Part shown: positions 1-8,365 of the stretch, piece by piece
How positions within the stretch are numbered: the stretch's first letter is position 1
Layout: every line of letters starts with the position of its first letter
Origin: Sphingomonas profundi
GTDB taxonomy: Bacteria; Pseudomonadota; Alphaproteobacteria; Sphingomonadales; Sphingomonadaceae
Assembly: GCF_009739515.1 (NCBI RefSeq)
Contig: NZ_CP046535.1
Coordinates: 930,001-994,000 of the forward strand
Direction: 5' to 3'
DNA: 64,000 bases
The notes under the pieces: generated by a model
Seen by the model: only the letters and a program-made list of their open reading frames with translations
Database searches by the model: none
Told to the model about the DNA's origin: nothing
Made by a program: the position numbers and the translations under genes

Positions 1-110
1 GCGATGCGACGGCGCTGGTGGAAGGCGGCTACCGGCTGGAGCGGATCATGCCGGTCGGCCAGTTCCGCTGGTCGACCCATGTCGAGCTGGTGGGCGCGTT
101 CGCGCGCTAG
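1..110 (+). CDS. C-terminus of a TrmA/RumA-type class I SAM-dependent RNA methyltransferase (partial)
   Basis: Only the last 35 codons are in the window, read from base 3 to the TAG at 108-110. The visible end, with a Gly-Tyr-Arg-Leu-Glu-Arg stretch, a Pro-Val-Gly-Gln-Phe segment and a closing His-Val-Glu-Leu-Val, resembles the final strand and helix of 23S/tRNA uracil-5-methyltransferases, where a Pro-x-D-x-F ... T/S-x-H-V-E tail is conserved. The catalytic part lies upstream of the window, so the substrate cannot be told. The stop codon overlaps that of the convergent DsrE-like gene: both lie within the four bases CTAG. The family call rests on a short tail. Confidence 0.6.
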   Translation, partial: DATALVEGGYRLERIMPVGQFRWSTHVELVGAFAR

Positions 111-466
111 GCGCAGAGCAGCCGATCGTCGCCGAGGCCTTGCAGGAGGCTGACGAGGCCGCCCTGTTCGATGCGCGGATCGAGGCTGGCGGCGTCCAGC
201 CCGGCGAGGTGCAGGCCGGACTGGCAGGCGACCAGCGTGACGCCGAGCGCGAGCGCCTCCTCCAGCAGCAGAGCGAGGGCGGGCAGGCCGGCGGCGGCGT
301 GGGCGGCGTCTCCGGGCACCTCGCCTCCACGCAGCAGGGCGACGGCGGCGCCTTGCAGGAACAGGCGCGCGCCGCCGCCGAGCGCCGCCTGCGCCGCCGC
401 AATCGAGAGGGCCGTGCGGAACCGCTCCGGCGCCGCGTCGGCGACGATGATCGTCAGACCGCGCAT
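107..466 (-). CDS. DsrE-like small protein
   Basis: This 119-residue protein begins with a hydrophobic strand (M-R-G-L-T-I-I-V-A-D), has Ala/Leu-rich helices, and carries a single well-placed Cys near residue 81 in a V-A-C-Q-S-G-L context. That is the layout of DsrE/DsrF-like sulfur-relay proteins, where the Cys can carry a persulfide. The ATG at 466 is chosen because it gives a compact protein of family length; a longer open frame upstream would run through moeB. It overlaps the end of moeB by 13 bp, so the two are probably translationally coupled. A link to sulfur-carrier chemistry fits a MoeB/ThiF neighbour but is inference. The substrate is unknown. Confidence 0.7.
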   Translation of the reverse strand: MRGLTIIVADAAPERFRTALSIAAAQAALGGGARLFLQGAAVALLRGGEVPGDAAHAAAGLPALALLLEEALALGVTLVACQSGLHLAGLDAASLDPRIEQGGLVSLLQGLGDDRLLCA

Positions 467-1206
467 GTGGCGCAGCCGGGATCCTTCGGCAGCTTCAGCG
501 TGCGGAAGCGCAGCGAGAGGGCGTCGATCAGCAGCAGCTTGCCGGCGCTGTCCTCCCCGAAGGGCACGATGGCGCGCAGCGTCTCCAGCGCGGCCAGGCT
601 GCCGACGATGCCGGTCAGCGCGCCCAGCACGCCCTGGTCGGCGCAGCTCGCCTCCGCGCGATCCGGATCGTGGCCGACGAAGCAGCGGTAGCAGGGACGC
701 CCGGCCTCCCACCCGCGATAGACGGCCAGCTGCCCCTCGAACGGCCCGACCGCCGCCGAGACCAGCGGGATGCGCAGCGCCAGCGCGGCATCGGCCACGG
801 CCAGGCGGGTGGCGAAATTGTCCGATCCGTCGACGATCGCGTCGTGGTGGCCGAGCGCATCGGCGGCGGTGGCGGCATCGATGCGGATGGCGACGGATGT
901 GACGGCGACGTCCGGGTTGATCCGGGCGATCGCGGCGGCGGCGGCATGCGCCTTGAGCCGGCCAACATCCTCCGTGGCGTAGATCGTCTGGCGCTGAAGG
1001 TTGGAGAGGGAGACGGCGTCGTCGTCGAACAGGGTGATGCGGCCGATGCCGGCGGCGGCGAGATACTGGAGCAGCGGCGAGCCGATGCCGCCCGCGCCGA
1101 CCACCGCCACGGCGGCGCCGAGCAGCCGCGTCTGCCCCGCGCCGCCGATCTCGCGCAGCACGATGTGGCGGGCGTAGCGATCGAGCTGGTCGTCGGTCAG
1201 CGGCAT
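454..1206 (-). CDS. moeB: MoeB/ThiF/HesA-family sulfur-carrier adenylyltransferase
   Basis: A 250-residue E1-like enzyme that adenylates the C-terminal Gly of a ubiquitin-like sulfur carrier (MoaD or ThiS) for molybdopterin or thiamine synthesis. The nucleotide loop G-A-G-G-I-G-S is at residues 37-43, the acidic D-D-D-A-V-S-L-S-N-L-Q-R-Q stretch at 61-73, and the two zinc-binding CxxC pairs at 172/175 and 245/248. An S-C-A-D-Q-G-V-L-G-A segment near 187-196 matches MoeB. No rhodanese domain follows, so this is the short bacterial form. It follows dut by 27 bp and overlaps the dsrE-like gene. ThiF or HesA remains possible, since the specificity cannot be read from sequence alone; moaC and moeA lie 8 kb away. 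Confidence 0.88.
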   Translation of the reverse strand: MPLTDDQLDRYARHIVLREIGGAGQTRLLGAAVAVVGAGGIGSPLLQYLAAAGIGRITLFDDDAVSLSNLQRQTIYATEDVGRLKAHAAAAAIARINPDVAVTSVAIRIDAATAADALGHHDAIVDGSDNFATRLAVADAALALRIPLVSAAVGPFEGQLAVYRGWEAGRPCYRCFVGHDPDRAEASCADQGVLGALTGIVGSLAALETLRAIVPFGEDSAGKLLLIDALSLRFRTLKLPKDPGCATCAV

Positions 1207-1233
1207 GAGCCGGCCCTCAGCGGCGGACGCGGC

Positions 1234-1716
1234 TCAGCGATGGCCGGTCGAGCCGAAGCCGCCGAGGCCGCGCGCCGTCTCGACGGTGAACGTCTCGACC
1301 AGGGCGAAGTCCGGCCGGACGACCGGCACGAAGACGAGCTGGGCGATGCGATCGCCGGGTTCGATCGTCAGCGGGTCGCTGCCGGGCGGGGTGCGCAGCC
1401 ATGCGCTGATGAAGATCTGGTCGGCATAGTCGGCGTCGATCGTGCCCACGGCCTGGCCCAGCACCAGCCCCTTCTTGTGCCCCATGCCCGACCGCGCGAG
1501 CAGGAAGGCGGCTAGGTGCGGATCGTTCATCAGCACGGCGATGCCGGATGGGATCAGCACCGCCGGCGCCTGCGGTTGCAGGGTGAGCGGCGCATCGATG
1601 CAGGCGTGCAGATCGATTCCGGCGGACATCGCCGTCTGGTAGCGCGGCAGCCCCCAATCGTGGAGGCGCGGATCGAGCACGCGCAGCTCGATCGTCGGCC
1701 GCAGCCGATCGGCCAT
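1234..1716 (-). CDS. dut: dUTP diphosphatase (dUTPase)
   Basis: A 160-residue trimeric dUTPase that hydrolyses dUTP to dUMP and pyrophosphate, keeping uracil out of DNA and supplying dUMP for thymidylate. All five motifs can be seen: A-G-I-D-L-H-A (32-38), A-R-S-G-M-G-H-K-K-G (74-83), V-G-T-I-D-A-D-Y (90-97), P-G-D-R-I-A-Q, and the C-terminal R-G-L-G-G-F-G-S-T-G. The overall sequence is closer to the E. coli type (R-S-G-L-G-H-K-x-G and a longer motif 3 to 4 loop) than to the short alphaproteobacterial form I would expect. The ATG is 2 bp downstream of the DUF6481 gene, so the two are probably cotranscribed. Confidence 0.93.
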   Translation of the reverse strand: MADRLRPTIELRVLDPRLHDWGLPRYQTAMSAGIDLHACIDAPLTLQPQAPAVLIPSGIAVLMNDPHLAAFLLARSGMGHKKGLVLGQAVGTIDADYADQIFISAWLRTPPGSDPLTIEPGDRIAQLVFVPVVRPDFALVETFTVETARGLGGFGSTGHR

Positions 1717-1718
1717 GC

Positions 1719-2051
1719 CTATTTGCGCGCCTTGCGGGCGGCGTAGCGGGCATCCCGCGCGGCCTTCTGCTGGATCAGCCGCTCCTTCTCGGCCTCCTCG
1801 GCGGCGCGCGCCTCGGCCTCCTTGGCGGCGAGGGCGGCCAGCTTCTCCTCCTCGGCGGCGATCTTGGCCGCCTCGCGCGCGGCCCGGCGTTCCGCCTCGC
1901 GCGCGGCCTTGGCCTCCTCGGCGGCGCGGCGGGCGGCGATCGCCGCCTCGTCCGGCTGCGGCTTCGCCTTGAACCGCTCCAGCATGGCTTGCTTGGCGGC
2001 GGCGGCGGCGGCGGCGCGATCGGTGAAGCTGGGATCCTTGTGCTTGGCCAT
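1719..2051 (-). CDS. DUF6481 family protein
   Basis: A 110-residue, very Ala/Glu/Lys/Arg-rich protein, almost entirely predicted helix or coiled coil. The N-terminus (M-A-K-H-K-D-P-S-F-T-D-R-A-A-A-A-A) and the F-K-A-K-P-Q-P-D-E segment match the small DUF6481 family found in sphingomonads and rhizobia. The function is unknown. It is the first gene of a leftward run with dut and moeB. The low-complexity charged helices suggest a nucleic-acid or ribosome-associated role, but nothing in the sequence shows this. Confidence 0.8.
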   Translation of the reverse strand: MAKHKDPSFTDRAAAAAAAKQAMLERFKAKPQPDEAAIAARRAAEEAKAAREAERRAAREAAKIAAEEEKLAALAAKEAEARAAEEAEKERLIQQKAARDARYAARKARK

Positions 2052-2139
2052 GGAGAGTCGACGTCGCTTTCTTGTGTCAAAGGGCTCTGACGCCCGCCTA
2101 CGGAATAGATCGGGCCTGTGGCAACCTTTTCAAGCGCGC

Positions 2140-2157
2140 GCGGGCCTTTCGGCCCGC
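2140..2157. terminator. GC-rich hairpin between divergent genes
   Basis: A perfect 7-bp stem, GCGGGCC / GGCCCGC, closes a TTTC tetraloop. It lies between the leftward DUF6481 gene and the rightward small ORF. There is no U-tract, so it may act as a leader or attenuator hairpin rather than a terminator. Confidence 0.3.
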
Positions 2158-2217
2158 CACGGGAACGATCGCCGCCGATCGCGCGCTTTGCCGGCGGAAC
2201 GCAGCGGGGCGCGCACG

Positions 2218-2433
2218 GTGACGGACAGAACCCTCGAAAAGATCGCGATCGTGGCGGCGGAGGGCGGCCGCGGCCACCAGATCGTACTGTGCTGGATAAG
2301 CGGCGATGGCGGTCGCGTGGCGGAGAAGCTGCCCGAGACGTTCGACAGCGAGGAGGCCGCGCGGGCACGCGCCACGGCTGACTATGGCATGGGGCCGGAG
2401 GCGGGCGCCTCGCCGATCGGCCGACGGCCCTGA
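2218..2433 (+). CDS. small hypothetical protein
   Basis: A possible 71-residue protein starting at GTG 2218. It has protein-like composition, with an alternating strand (H-Q-I-V-L-C-W-I-S-G-D), an acidic helix (T-F-D-S-E-E-A-A-R-A-R-A) and a Pro/Gly tail. No family was recognised. A longer same-frame ORF upstream is repetitive and looks non-coding. The last 52 bp overlap the convergent end of the N-formylglutamate amidohydrolase gene. There is no convincing ribosome-binding site, so it may not be expressed. Confidence 0.4.
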   Translation: MTDRTLEKIAIVAAEGGRGHQIVLCWISGDGGRVAEKLPETFDSEEAARARATADYGMGPEAGASPIGRRP

Positions 2434-3227
2434 ACGGCGGCGAGCAGCGCGTCGGCGAAGCGATCGGCCCAGAGCGCCACGCCGCCGGGCGCGGCAAGGC
2501 GATCCTGACGGAACTCCACCTCCACATAGGGCAGGCCGCGCGGATAGGCGTGGCGCGGCACGCTGTGATCGGTGCCGTCCATGCGATAGGGCTCGTTGTC
2601 GCCGACGACGAAGCCGCCCTGGGCGATCAGCGCCGCCAGCGTGGCGCGAGCGAACGAGGGATCGCCGCCATCGTGCAGTATGCCGATCTCCCACGGGCGG
2701 GCCGAGCCGGCCATCACCGGCGTGAAGCTGTGCAGCGCGACGAGGATCGTCGCCTGACCGCGCGCCTGCCGCGCGTCGATCGTGGCGGCGATCGCATCCT
2801 GATAGGGCGCGTGGATCGCGGCGACGCGGGCGGCGCGATCGGCGGCGGAAAGCATGGCGTTCGCCGGAATGGCGGTGCCGTCCGACATCGCGGGGATGGC
2901 ATCGGCCGCGTCGGGCCGGCGGTTGCAGTCGATCACCAGCCGAGAGTAGATCTGGTGGACGAAGGTGGCGTCGAGCAGCGCCGACAGCCGATCGCCCAGC
3001 GCGCGCACGCCGATGTCGCAGGCGATGTGGCGGGCATGGTCCGCCTCGTCGATGCCCAGCCGGCCCAGCGCGCGCGGCACCGCGACGCCGGCATGATCGC
3101 CGGTGAGAAGGAACGGCGAGCGGCCGCCCGAGTTGACTATGCCGACCGGAGGGGGGTCGCCCGACGCCAGCAGTCCGCCGATCGCGGTGGCGGCCGGCGA
3201 TGTCGCGTTCGTCCCCGGATTGTTCAT
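2382..3227 (-). CDS. N-formylglutamate amidohydrolase family protein
   Basis: A 281-residue zinc-dependent amidohydrolase-like protein. N-formylglutamate amidohydrolases (HutG type) release formate and glutamate, classically the last step of histidine breakdown. Family features visible are the early L-L-T-G-D-H-A-G segment, I-Y-S-R-L-V-I-D-C-N-R, the L-V-A-L-H-S-F-T-P strand, and V-E-V-E-F-R-Q-D near the end. No other hut genes are nearby, so the true substrate is uncertain; many sphingomonad members stand alone. It diverges from the transglutaminase gene with only 17 bp between start codons. Confidence 0.85.
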   Translation of the reverse strand: MNNPGTNATSPAATAIGGLLASGDPPPVGIVNSGGRSPFLLTGDHAGVAVPRALGRLGIDEADHARHIACDIGVRALGDRLSALLDATFVHQIYSRLVIDCNRRPDAADAIPAMSDGTAIPANAMLSAADRAARVAAIHAPYQDAIAATIDARQARGQATILVALHSFTPVMAGSARPWEIGILHDGGDPSFARATLAALIAQGGFVVGDNEPYRMDGTDHSVPRHAYPRGLPYVEVEFRQDRLAAPGGVALWADRFADALLAAVQGRRPIGEAPASGPMP

Positions 3228-3244
3228 GTGCGGAACTCGCCTCG

Positions 3245-4174
3245 ATGCCGGTGCTGACGATCAGCCATGTCACGCATTACAAATATCGCCAGCCGGTGGC
3301 GTTCGGCGAGCATCGCATCATGGTACGGCCGCGCGAGAGCTATGACCAGCGGCTGATCGAGGCGCGGCTGGACATCGATCCGCCGCCCGCCAACCTGCGC
3401 TGGCTGCACGACGTGTTCGGCAATTCGGTGGCGATCGCCCGGTTCGACCGGCGAGCCACGGCGCTGCGCTTCGCCAGCTTCGTCCGGCTGGAGCATTTTC
3501 CGGTGGCGCGCGAGCATGTGGACGTGGAGGCCTATGCCAGGCGCTATCCGTTCACCTACTCGTCGGAGGACATGCCGGACTTGCTCCGCTCGATCGAGCG
3601 GCAGCATCACGATCCTCATCGGGTGATCGACGGCTGGGCGCGCCGCTTCGTGGCGGAGAGCGGCGCGACCGATACGGTGGCGATGCTGAGCGACATGACG
3701 GCCACGATAAAGCGCGACTTCACCTACGTGCCGCGGCACGAGAAGGGCACGCAGACGCCCACCGAGACGCTGAAGAAGATGCAGGGCACCTGCCGCGACT
3801 TCGCCGTGCTGATGATCGAGGCGGTGCGCGCCCTGGGCTTCGCGGCGCGCTTCGTCTCCGGCTACGTCTACAATCCCTCGCGCGGCGAGGGGCGGGTGGG
3901 CGGCGGCAACACCCATGCCTGGGTGCGCGTGTTCCTGCCCGGATCGGGCTGGGTGGAGTTCGATCCGACCAACGGGATCGTCGGCAATCGCGGGCTGGTG
4001 CGCGTGGCGGTGGCGCGGGACCCCTATCAGGCGGTGCCGCTGTCCGGATCGTGGAGCGGCATGCCCTCCAGCGCCGCCGGCATGGACGTGAGCGTGGAGA
4101 TCCACCTGGAAGACGCGCAAGACTTTGCAACGGCGGCGGTGCAGGCCGTCGCAGGAAGGGGCGACACATGCTGA
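3245..4174 (+). CDS. transglutaminase-like protein, catalytic triad intact
   Basis: A 309-residue protein with an N-terminal bacterial transglutaminase-associated domain (roughly 1-85) and a transglutaminase/protease-like core. The triad is complete: Cys183 in Q-G-T-C-R-D-F-A, His224 in G-N-T-H-A-W-V, and Asp240 in W-V-E-F-D-P-T-N-G. Such proteins usually act as cysteine peptidases or amidases, not protein cross-linkers. ATG 3245 is chosen because the preceding in-frame Met adds residues that do not fit the family's start (M-P-V-L-T-I-S-H-V-T-H-Y). The last codons overlap the next transglutaminase-like gene by 7 bp, so the two proteins are probably made together. Confidence 0.88.
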   Translation: MPVLTISHVTHYKYRQPVAFGEHRIMVRPRESYDQRLIEARLDIDPPPANLRWLHDVFGNSVAIARFDRRATALRFASFVRLEHFPVAREHVDVEAYARRYPFTYSSEDMPDLLRSIERQHHDPHRVIDGWARRFVAESGATDTVAMLSDMTATIKRDFTYVPRHEKGTQTPTETLKKMQGTCRDFAVLMIEAVRALGFAARFVSGYVYNPSRGEGRVGGGNTHAWVRVFLPGSGWVEFDPTNGIVGNRGLVRVAVARDPYQAVPLSGSWSGMPSSAAGMDVSVEIHLEDAQDFATAAVQAVAGRGDTC

Positions 4175-4983
4175 TCCGCGCCGGTTACGAGATTCGCTTC
4201 GACACCGAATATGAGACGCCGATGCTGGCGATGCTGAGCATCCACCCCTCGCGCAACAAGGATCTGCGCACGGCGCAGCGCATCGTCGCCGCGCCGGACG
4301 TGCCGATGTACGATTATTTCGACCCGTACGGGAATGTCTGCACCCGGCTCTCCGTGCCGCCGGGCGGGCTGACGCTCTCGGCCGATTTCACGATCGAGGA
4401 TGACGGCCTGCCCGATGCGACGCCGCCGTGGGGGCCGCCGGTGCCGGTGGACGAACTGCCCGACGACATCCTGATGTACCTGCTCGGCAGCCGCTACTGC
4501 GAGACGGACCGGCTGATGGCGACGGCCTGGGGCCTGTTCGGCCACCTGCGCGACGGGCGGGAGAAGGCGGCGGCGATCGCCACCTTCGTCCACAACCATG
4601 TGCGCTTCGGCTACGAACATGCCCGCGCCGACCGCACCGGCTGGAACACCTATCAGGACCAGGCCGGCGTGGAGCGGGATTTCGCGCATCTGGCGATCAC
4701 CCTCTGCCGCTGCATGAACATCCCGGCGCGCTACTGCACCGGCTATCTCGGCGATATCGGCGTGCCGCGCCGCGACGCGCCGATGGATTTTGGCGCGTGG
4801 TGCGAGGTGTATCTGGGCGAGGACTGGTACGTGCTCGATGCGCGGCACAACCGCCCGCGCATCGGCCGCATCGCCATGGCCTATGGCCGCGACGCCACCG
4901 ACACCGCCCTCACCACCGCATTCGGCCCTGCCGCGCTCGCCGAGTTCGTGGTAACGACGGAGGAAGTGACCGACACGAACTGA
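4168..4983 (+). CDS. transglutaminase-like protein lacking the catalytic Cys (probable pseudoenzyme)
   Basis: A 271-residue paralogue. The core fold signatures are all there (C-R-C-M-N-I-P-A-R-Y-C-T-G-Y-L-G-D-I-G-V-P, then W-Y-V-L-D-A-R-H-N-R-P-R-I-G-R-I). However, the position that should be the nucleophilic Cys is Glu169 (A-G-V-E-R-D-F-A-H-L, where relatives read G-V-C-R-D-F-A-H), and the expected His position reads Gly209 (P-M-D-F-G-A-W). The Asp (224) is kept. I read the codons directly: GAG at the Cys site and GGC at the His site. Loss of the Cys should abolish the usual chemistry. The intact length, reading frame and ATGCTGA overlap with the active paralogue suggest a kept partner or regulatory protein, not a decaying gene. 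Confidence 0.82.
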   Translation: MLIRAGYEIRFDTEYETPMLAMLSIHPSRNKDLRTAQRIVAAPDVPMYDYFDPYGNVCTRLSVPPGGLTLSADFTIEDDGLPDATPPWGPPVPVDELPDDILMYLLGSRYCETDRLMATAWGLFGHLRDGREKAAAIATFVHNHVRFGYEHARADRTGWNTYQDQAGVERDFAHLAITLCRCMNIPARYCTGYLGDIGVPRRDAPMDFGAWCEVYLGEDWYVLDARHNRPRIGRIAMAYGRDATDTALTTAFGPAALAEFVVTTEEVTDTN

Positions 4984-4996
4984 ACGGGAGGGGATC

Positions 4997-7045
4997 GTGG
5001 ACAACAGGCTGCTCGCGCCATGGACGGCCCCGCTCGGCGCGCCGCCCTTCGCCGACATCGACCCGGCCGATTTCCTGCCCGCGCTGAGCGTGGCGATCGA
5101 CGAGAACCGGCGCGAGATCGCCGCCATCGCCGACGATCCCGCGCCGGCCGACTTCGCCAACGTGATGGCGGCGCTGGAGCGATCGGGCGAGCGGCTGGGC
5201 CGCATCCGCCGCCTGTTCTGGACGCTTTCCAGCGCGCAGGCGAGCGACGGCATCCGCGCGATCGAGGCGGACGTATCGGCGCTGCTGACGGCGCACGGCA
5301 CCGCCATCAGCCACGATCCCCGCCTGTTCGCGCGGGTGAAGGCGGTGTGGGAGACGCGCGACACGGCCGGCCTCACGCCCGAGCAGCGCCGGCTGGTGGA
5401 GACGAGCTACAAGGGCTTCGTGCGCGGCGGCGCCGGCCTGTCGCCGGCGGACAAGGCGCGGCTGGGCGCGATCGACCAGCGACTGGGCCTGCTCTCCGTG
5501 CGGTTCGGCCAGAACGTGCTGGCCGCCACCAACGCGTGGGAGATGCTGATCGACGAGGACGATCTGGCCGGCCTGCCGCTCTCCGCCCGCAGTTCCGCCG
5601 CCGCCAGGGCCGAGCGGCGCGGCGCGGCCGGGCGCTTCCTCTTCACGCTCGATCGCGGCGACTATGAGACGGTGCTGACCTATTCCGCCCGGCGCGACCT
5701 GCGCGAGCGGATGTGGCGCGGCTTCACGGGCCGCTGCTCCGGCGGCGAGCATGACAACGGGCCGCTGATCGCAGAGATCGTGGCGCTGCGGGCGGAGAGC
5801 GCGCGGCTGCTGGGCTATGCGACCTATGCCGACTACAAGCTGGACGACAGCATGGCCGCCCGGCCCGACGCCGCCGAGGCGCTGATGATGCGGGTGTGGG
5901 AACCGGCGCGCGCCCGCGCGCTGGACGAGGCGCGCGAGTTGCAGGCGCTGATCGACGCCGATCACGCGGAGGATGGCGACGGCTTCGCGCTGCAGCCGTG
6001 GGACTGGCGCTTCTATGCCGAGCGGGTGCGCTGCGAACGCTACGCCTTGGACGGCGCCGCCTTTGCCGAGCATCTGCGGCTGGGCGCGGTGCGACGGGCC
6101 GCCTTTGACGCGGCCGGCCGGCTCTACGGCCTCCGCTTCCGCGCGCGGCCGGACCTGCCGGTCTACCATCCGGACGTGGACGCATGGGACGTGGTGGATG
6201 CGGCCGGCGCCGACGTGGGCCTGCTCTACACCGACTATTTCGCCCGGCCCGAGAAGCATGGCGGCGCGTGGATGGGCAGCCTGCGCACCCAGGAGAAGCT
6301 GGACGGAAGCGTGCGGCCGATCGTCTACACCGTCGCCAACTATGCGAAGGGCGAGGGCGGCGACGCCCGCCTCTCGATCGACGAGGCGCGGACCCTGTTC
6401 CACGAGTTCGGCCACGCGCTGCACGGCCTGCTCTCCGACGTGACCTATCCCAGCCAGGCCGGCACGTGCGTGGCGCGCGACTTCGTGGAGTTTCCGAGCA
6501 AGTTCATGGAGCATTGGATCGTGGCGCCGGAGGTGCTGCGCGGCTTCGGCGTGCCGGACGGGCTGATCGCGGCGCTGGCCCGGGCCGACACCTACGGCCA
6601 GGGCTTCGCCACCGTGGAGTTCCTCGCCTCCGCCCTCGTCGATCTGGCGCTGCACCGCGATCCGCCGGCCGAGCTGGACGTGGCGGCGTTCGAGACGGCG
6701 ATGCTCGACCGGCTCGGCTGCCCGCCGGCGATCGGCATGCGTCACCGGCTGCCTTATTTCACCCACGTGTTCGATGGCGGCTATGCGAGCGCCTATTACA
6801 GCTATCTCTGGTCGGAGGTGCTGGACGCCGACGCATTCGGCGCGTTCGAGGAGGAGGGCGGCATCTTCGACGCCGCGCTCGCCCGCCGCTTCCGCGAGGA
6901 GATACTGGCGCGGGGCGACAGCCGCGATCCGATGGATTCCTTCGTCGCGTTCCGCGGGCGCGGGCCGGACGAGGCGGCGCTGCTGCGCGCGCGCGGGCTG
7001 GACGGCGCCGAGTTGGCGATTGCGCCGGATCGGGCCGCGACCTAG
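4997..7045 (+). CDS. M3 family metallopeptidase (Dcp/oligopeptidase A type)
   Basis: A 682-residue zinc metallopeptidase of the thimet-oligopeptidase family, which cleaves short peptides or removes C-terminal dipeptides. The zinc motif H-E-F-G-H is at residues 469-473, preceded by A-R-T-L-F and followed by A-L-H-G-L-L-S, with the distal metal-binding Glu in the F-V-E-F-P-S-K-F-M-E segment. The C-terminal Y-A-S-A-Y-Y-S-Y-L-W motif for substrate carbonyl binding is also present. There is no signal peptide, so it may be cytoplasmic. The start is GTG 4997, 13 bp after the transglutaminase stop and behind a GGGAGGGG ribosome-binding site. Dcp and OpdA cannot be told apart here. Confidence 0.92.
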   Translation: MDNRLLAPWTAPLGAPPFADIDPADFLPALSVAIDENRREIAAIADDPAPADFANVMAALERSGERLGRIRRLFWTLSSAQASDGIRAIEADVSALLTAHGTAISHDPRLFARVKAVWETRDTAGLTPEQRRLVETSYKGFVRGGAGLSPADKARLGAIDQRLGLLSVRFGQNVLAATNAWEMLIDEDDLAGLPLSARSSAAARAERRGAAGRFLFTLDRGDYETVLTYSARRDLRERMWRGFTGRCSGGEHDNGPLIAEIVALRAESARLLGYATYADYKLDDSMAARPDAAEALMMRVWEPARARALDEARELQALIDADHAEDGDGFALQPWDWRFYAERVRCERYALDGAAFAEHLRLGAVRRAAFDAAGRLYGLRFRARPDLPVYHPDVDAWDVVDAAGADVGLLYTDYFARPEKHGGAWMGSLRTQEKLDGSVRPIVYTVANYAKGEGGDARLSIDEARTLFHEFGHALHGLLSDVTYPSQAGTCVARDFVEFPSKFMEHWIVAPEVLRGFGVPDGLIAALARADTYGQGFATVEFLASALVDLALHRDPPAELDVAAFETAMLDRLGCPPAIGMRHRLPYFTHVFDGGYASAYYSYLWSEVLDADAFGAFEEEGGIFDAALARRFREEILARGDSRDPMDSFVAFRGRGPDEAALLRARGLDGAELAIAPDRAAT

Positions 7046-7076
7046 ACTGATCCGCACTCTGGCAAGGGGACGAGCG

Positions 7077-7412
7077 ATGGCCGACGACAATCAGACGGGC
7101 GACATGAAGGACCGTATCGTGGAGCCGCTGAAGGCCGCCGGCGACGCGCTGCGCGGCGCGGGCGCCAAGGCCGCGGAGAACAGCTCCGCGATCAGCCTGA
7201 CCGTCATCGACCATGCCGAGCAGAACACCCGCGAGGCGTTTGCCGCGCTGCGCGCCGCCGCCAAGGTGACGTCGGTGACGGACCTGATGAAGCTGCAGGG
7301 CGACTACGTGCGCGAGCAGAGCACGCGCAGCGTGGAGCAGGCCCGCCAGATCGGCGAGATGATCACCCGTTTCGGCCGCGACGTGATGTCGCCGCTGAAC
7401 AAGAAGGACTGA
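7077..7412 (+). CDS. phasin family protein
   Basis: A 111-residue all-helical protein. The M-K-L-Q-G-D-Y-V-R-E-Q segment, followed by a helix ending I-T-R-F-G-R-D-V-M-S-P-L, is typical of phasins, the small amphipathic proteins that coat polyhydroxyalkanoate granules. In sphingomonads several phasin-like proteins exist without a nearby phaC, as here. ATG 7077 follows a GGGGACGAGCG ribosome-binding region. The preceding M3 peptidase gene ends 31 bp upstream, so readthrough transcription is possible. The 273 bp after it show no gene I can support. Confidence 0.82.
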   Translation: MADDNQTGDMKDRIVEPLKAAGDALRGAGAKAAENSSAISLTVIDHAEQNTREAFAALRAAAKVTSVTDLMKLQGDYVREQSTRSVEQARQIGEMITRFGRDVMSPLNKKD

Positions 7413-7685
7413 GTCGGGGTGCGGTGCTGAGCGAGCGGTGCTGGGCGAGTGCCGCCCCGGCAGTCGGCCGCGTGCTGCGAACGGTAGCGGACGAACGCGG
7501 GGACTGCGGCGCTAGCCGAAGCTACGTCGAGCTTCAGACCGGCTCGACGGTCGAGCCTGTGCCGCGCGCCGGGATCTCCGTCGCAGCGAACACGCTCTCC
7601 AAAGCCTCATCCACCCTCTACGATCGACTTGTCCCAGAGCCGGCCGCGTCCCGCCGCCGATCGCCAGGTTCACGCTCCTCCGCCA

Positions 7686-8348
7686 TCAGTAGCGGCGCAG
7701 CAGCCCGGCCAGGCGGCCCTGCACGCGCACCTGATCGGGCGCGTAGCGTTGCGGATCATAGGCGCGGTTGGCGGGATCGAGGCGGATCATGCTGCCCTCG
7801 CGGCGGAAATATTTGAGCGTGGCCTCGCTGTCCTCGATCAGGGCGACCACGATCTGGCCGTCGCGCGCCACCTCCGTCCGCAGGATAAGCGCATAGTCGC
7901 CATCCAGGATGCCGGCCTCGACCATCGAGTCGCCGGCGACCTCCAGCGCATAATGCTCGCCCGGGCCGAGCAGGGCGGCGGGCACCGAGAGCGAGGTCTG
8001 GCCCTCCATCGCCTCGATCGGCACGCCGGCGGCGATGCGGCCGTGCAGCGGCAGCTCGATCACGTCGTTGGCGGCGATCGGCAGCACGGCGGGCGCCTTG
8101 GCGATCGGCTTCACCACCGGCGCCTCGCGCGCGCGTTCCGGCATCTTGAGCACTTCCAGCGCGCGGGCGCGGTTCGGCAGGCGGCGGATGAAGCTGCGTT
8201 CCTCCAGCGCGCTGATGAGGCGGTGGACGCCGGACTTGGAGCGCAGGTCCAGCGCCTCCTTCATCTCCTCGAACGAGGGCGAGACGCCCGTCTCCCCCAA
8301 GCGATCGTGGATGAAGCAGAGCAGTTCATGTTGCTTGCGCGTGAGCAT
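7686..8348 (-). CDS. lexA: LexA SOS repressor / autoprotease
   Basis: A 220-residue LexA: an N-terminal winged helix-turn-helix ([13 protein letters not shown] onward) and a C-terminal S24 peptidase domain. The self-cleavage Ala-Gly bond sits in [10 protein letters not shown]. The catalytic Ser is in [10 protein letters not shown] and the Lys in A-T-L-K-Y-F. It represses DNA-repair genes and cleaves itself when RecA filaments form. ATG 8348 is chosen because it matches the family start exactly; an upstream in-frame Met would put the SOS box inside the gene. It lies 67 bp downstream of moeA but has its own operator and so probably its own promoter. Confidence 0.96.
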   Translation of the reverse strand: MLTRKQHELLCFIHDRLGETGVSPSFEEMKEALDLRSKSGVHRLISALEERSFIRRLPNRARALEVLKMPERAREAPVVKPIAKAPAVLPIAANDVIELPLHGRIAAGVPIEAMEGQTSLSVPAALLGPGEHYALEVAGDSMVEAGILDGDYALILRTEVARDGQIVVALIEDSEATLKYFRREGSMIRLDPANRAYDPQRYAPDQVRVQGRLAGLLRRY

Positions 8349-8365
8349 GGCGGGCTCCGGAACGG

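Noticed and set aside
4910-7090. A 726-codon leftward frame opposite the M3 peptidase
   Set aside because: The sense strand has clear peptidase motifs; the antisense protein is His/Arg/Gly-rich and looks random.
7413-7685. A small ORF (7424-7816) after the phasin gene
   Set aside because: It runs antisense into lexA, has a random-looking composition and no ribosome-binding site.
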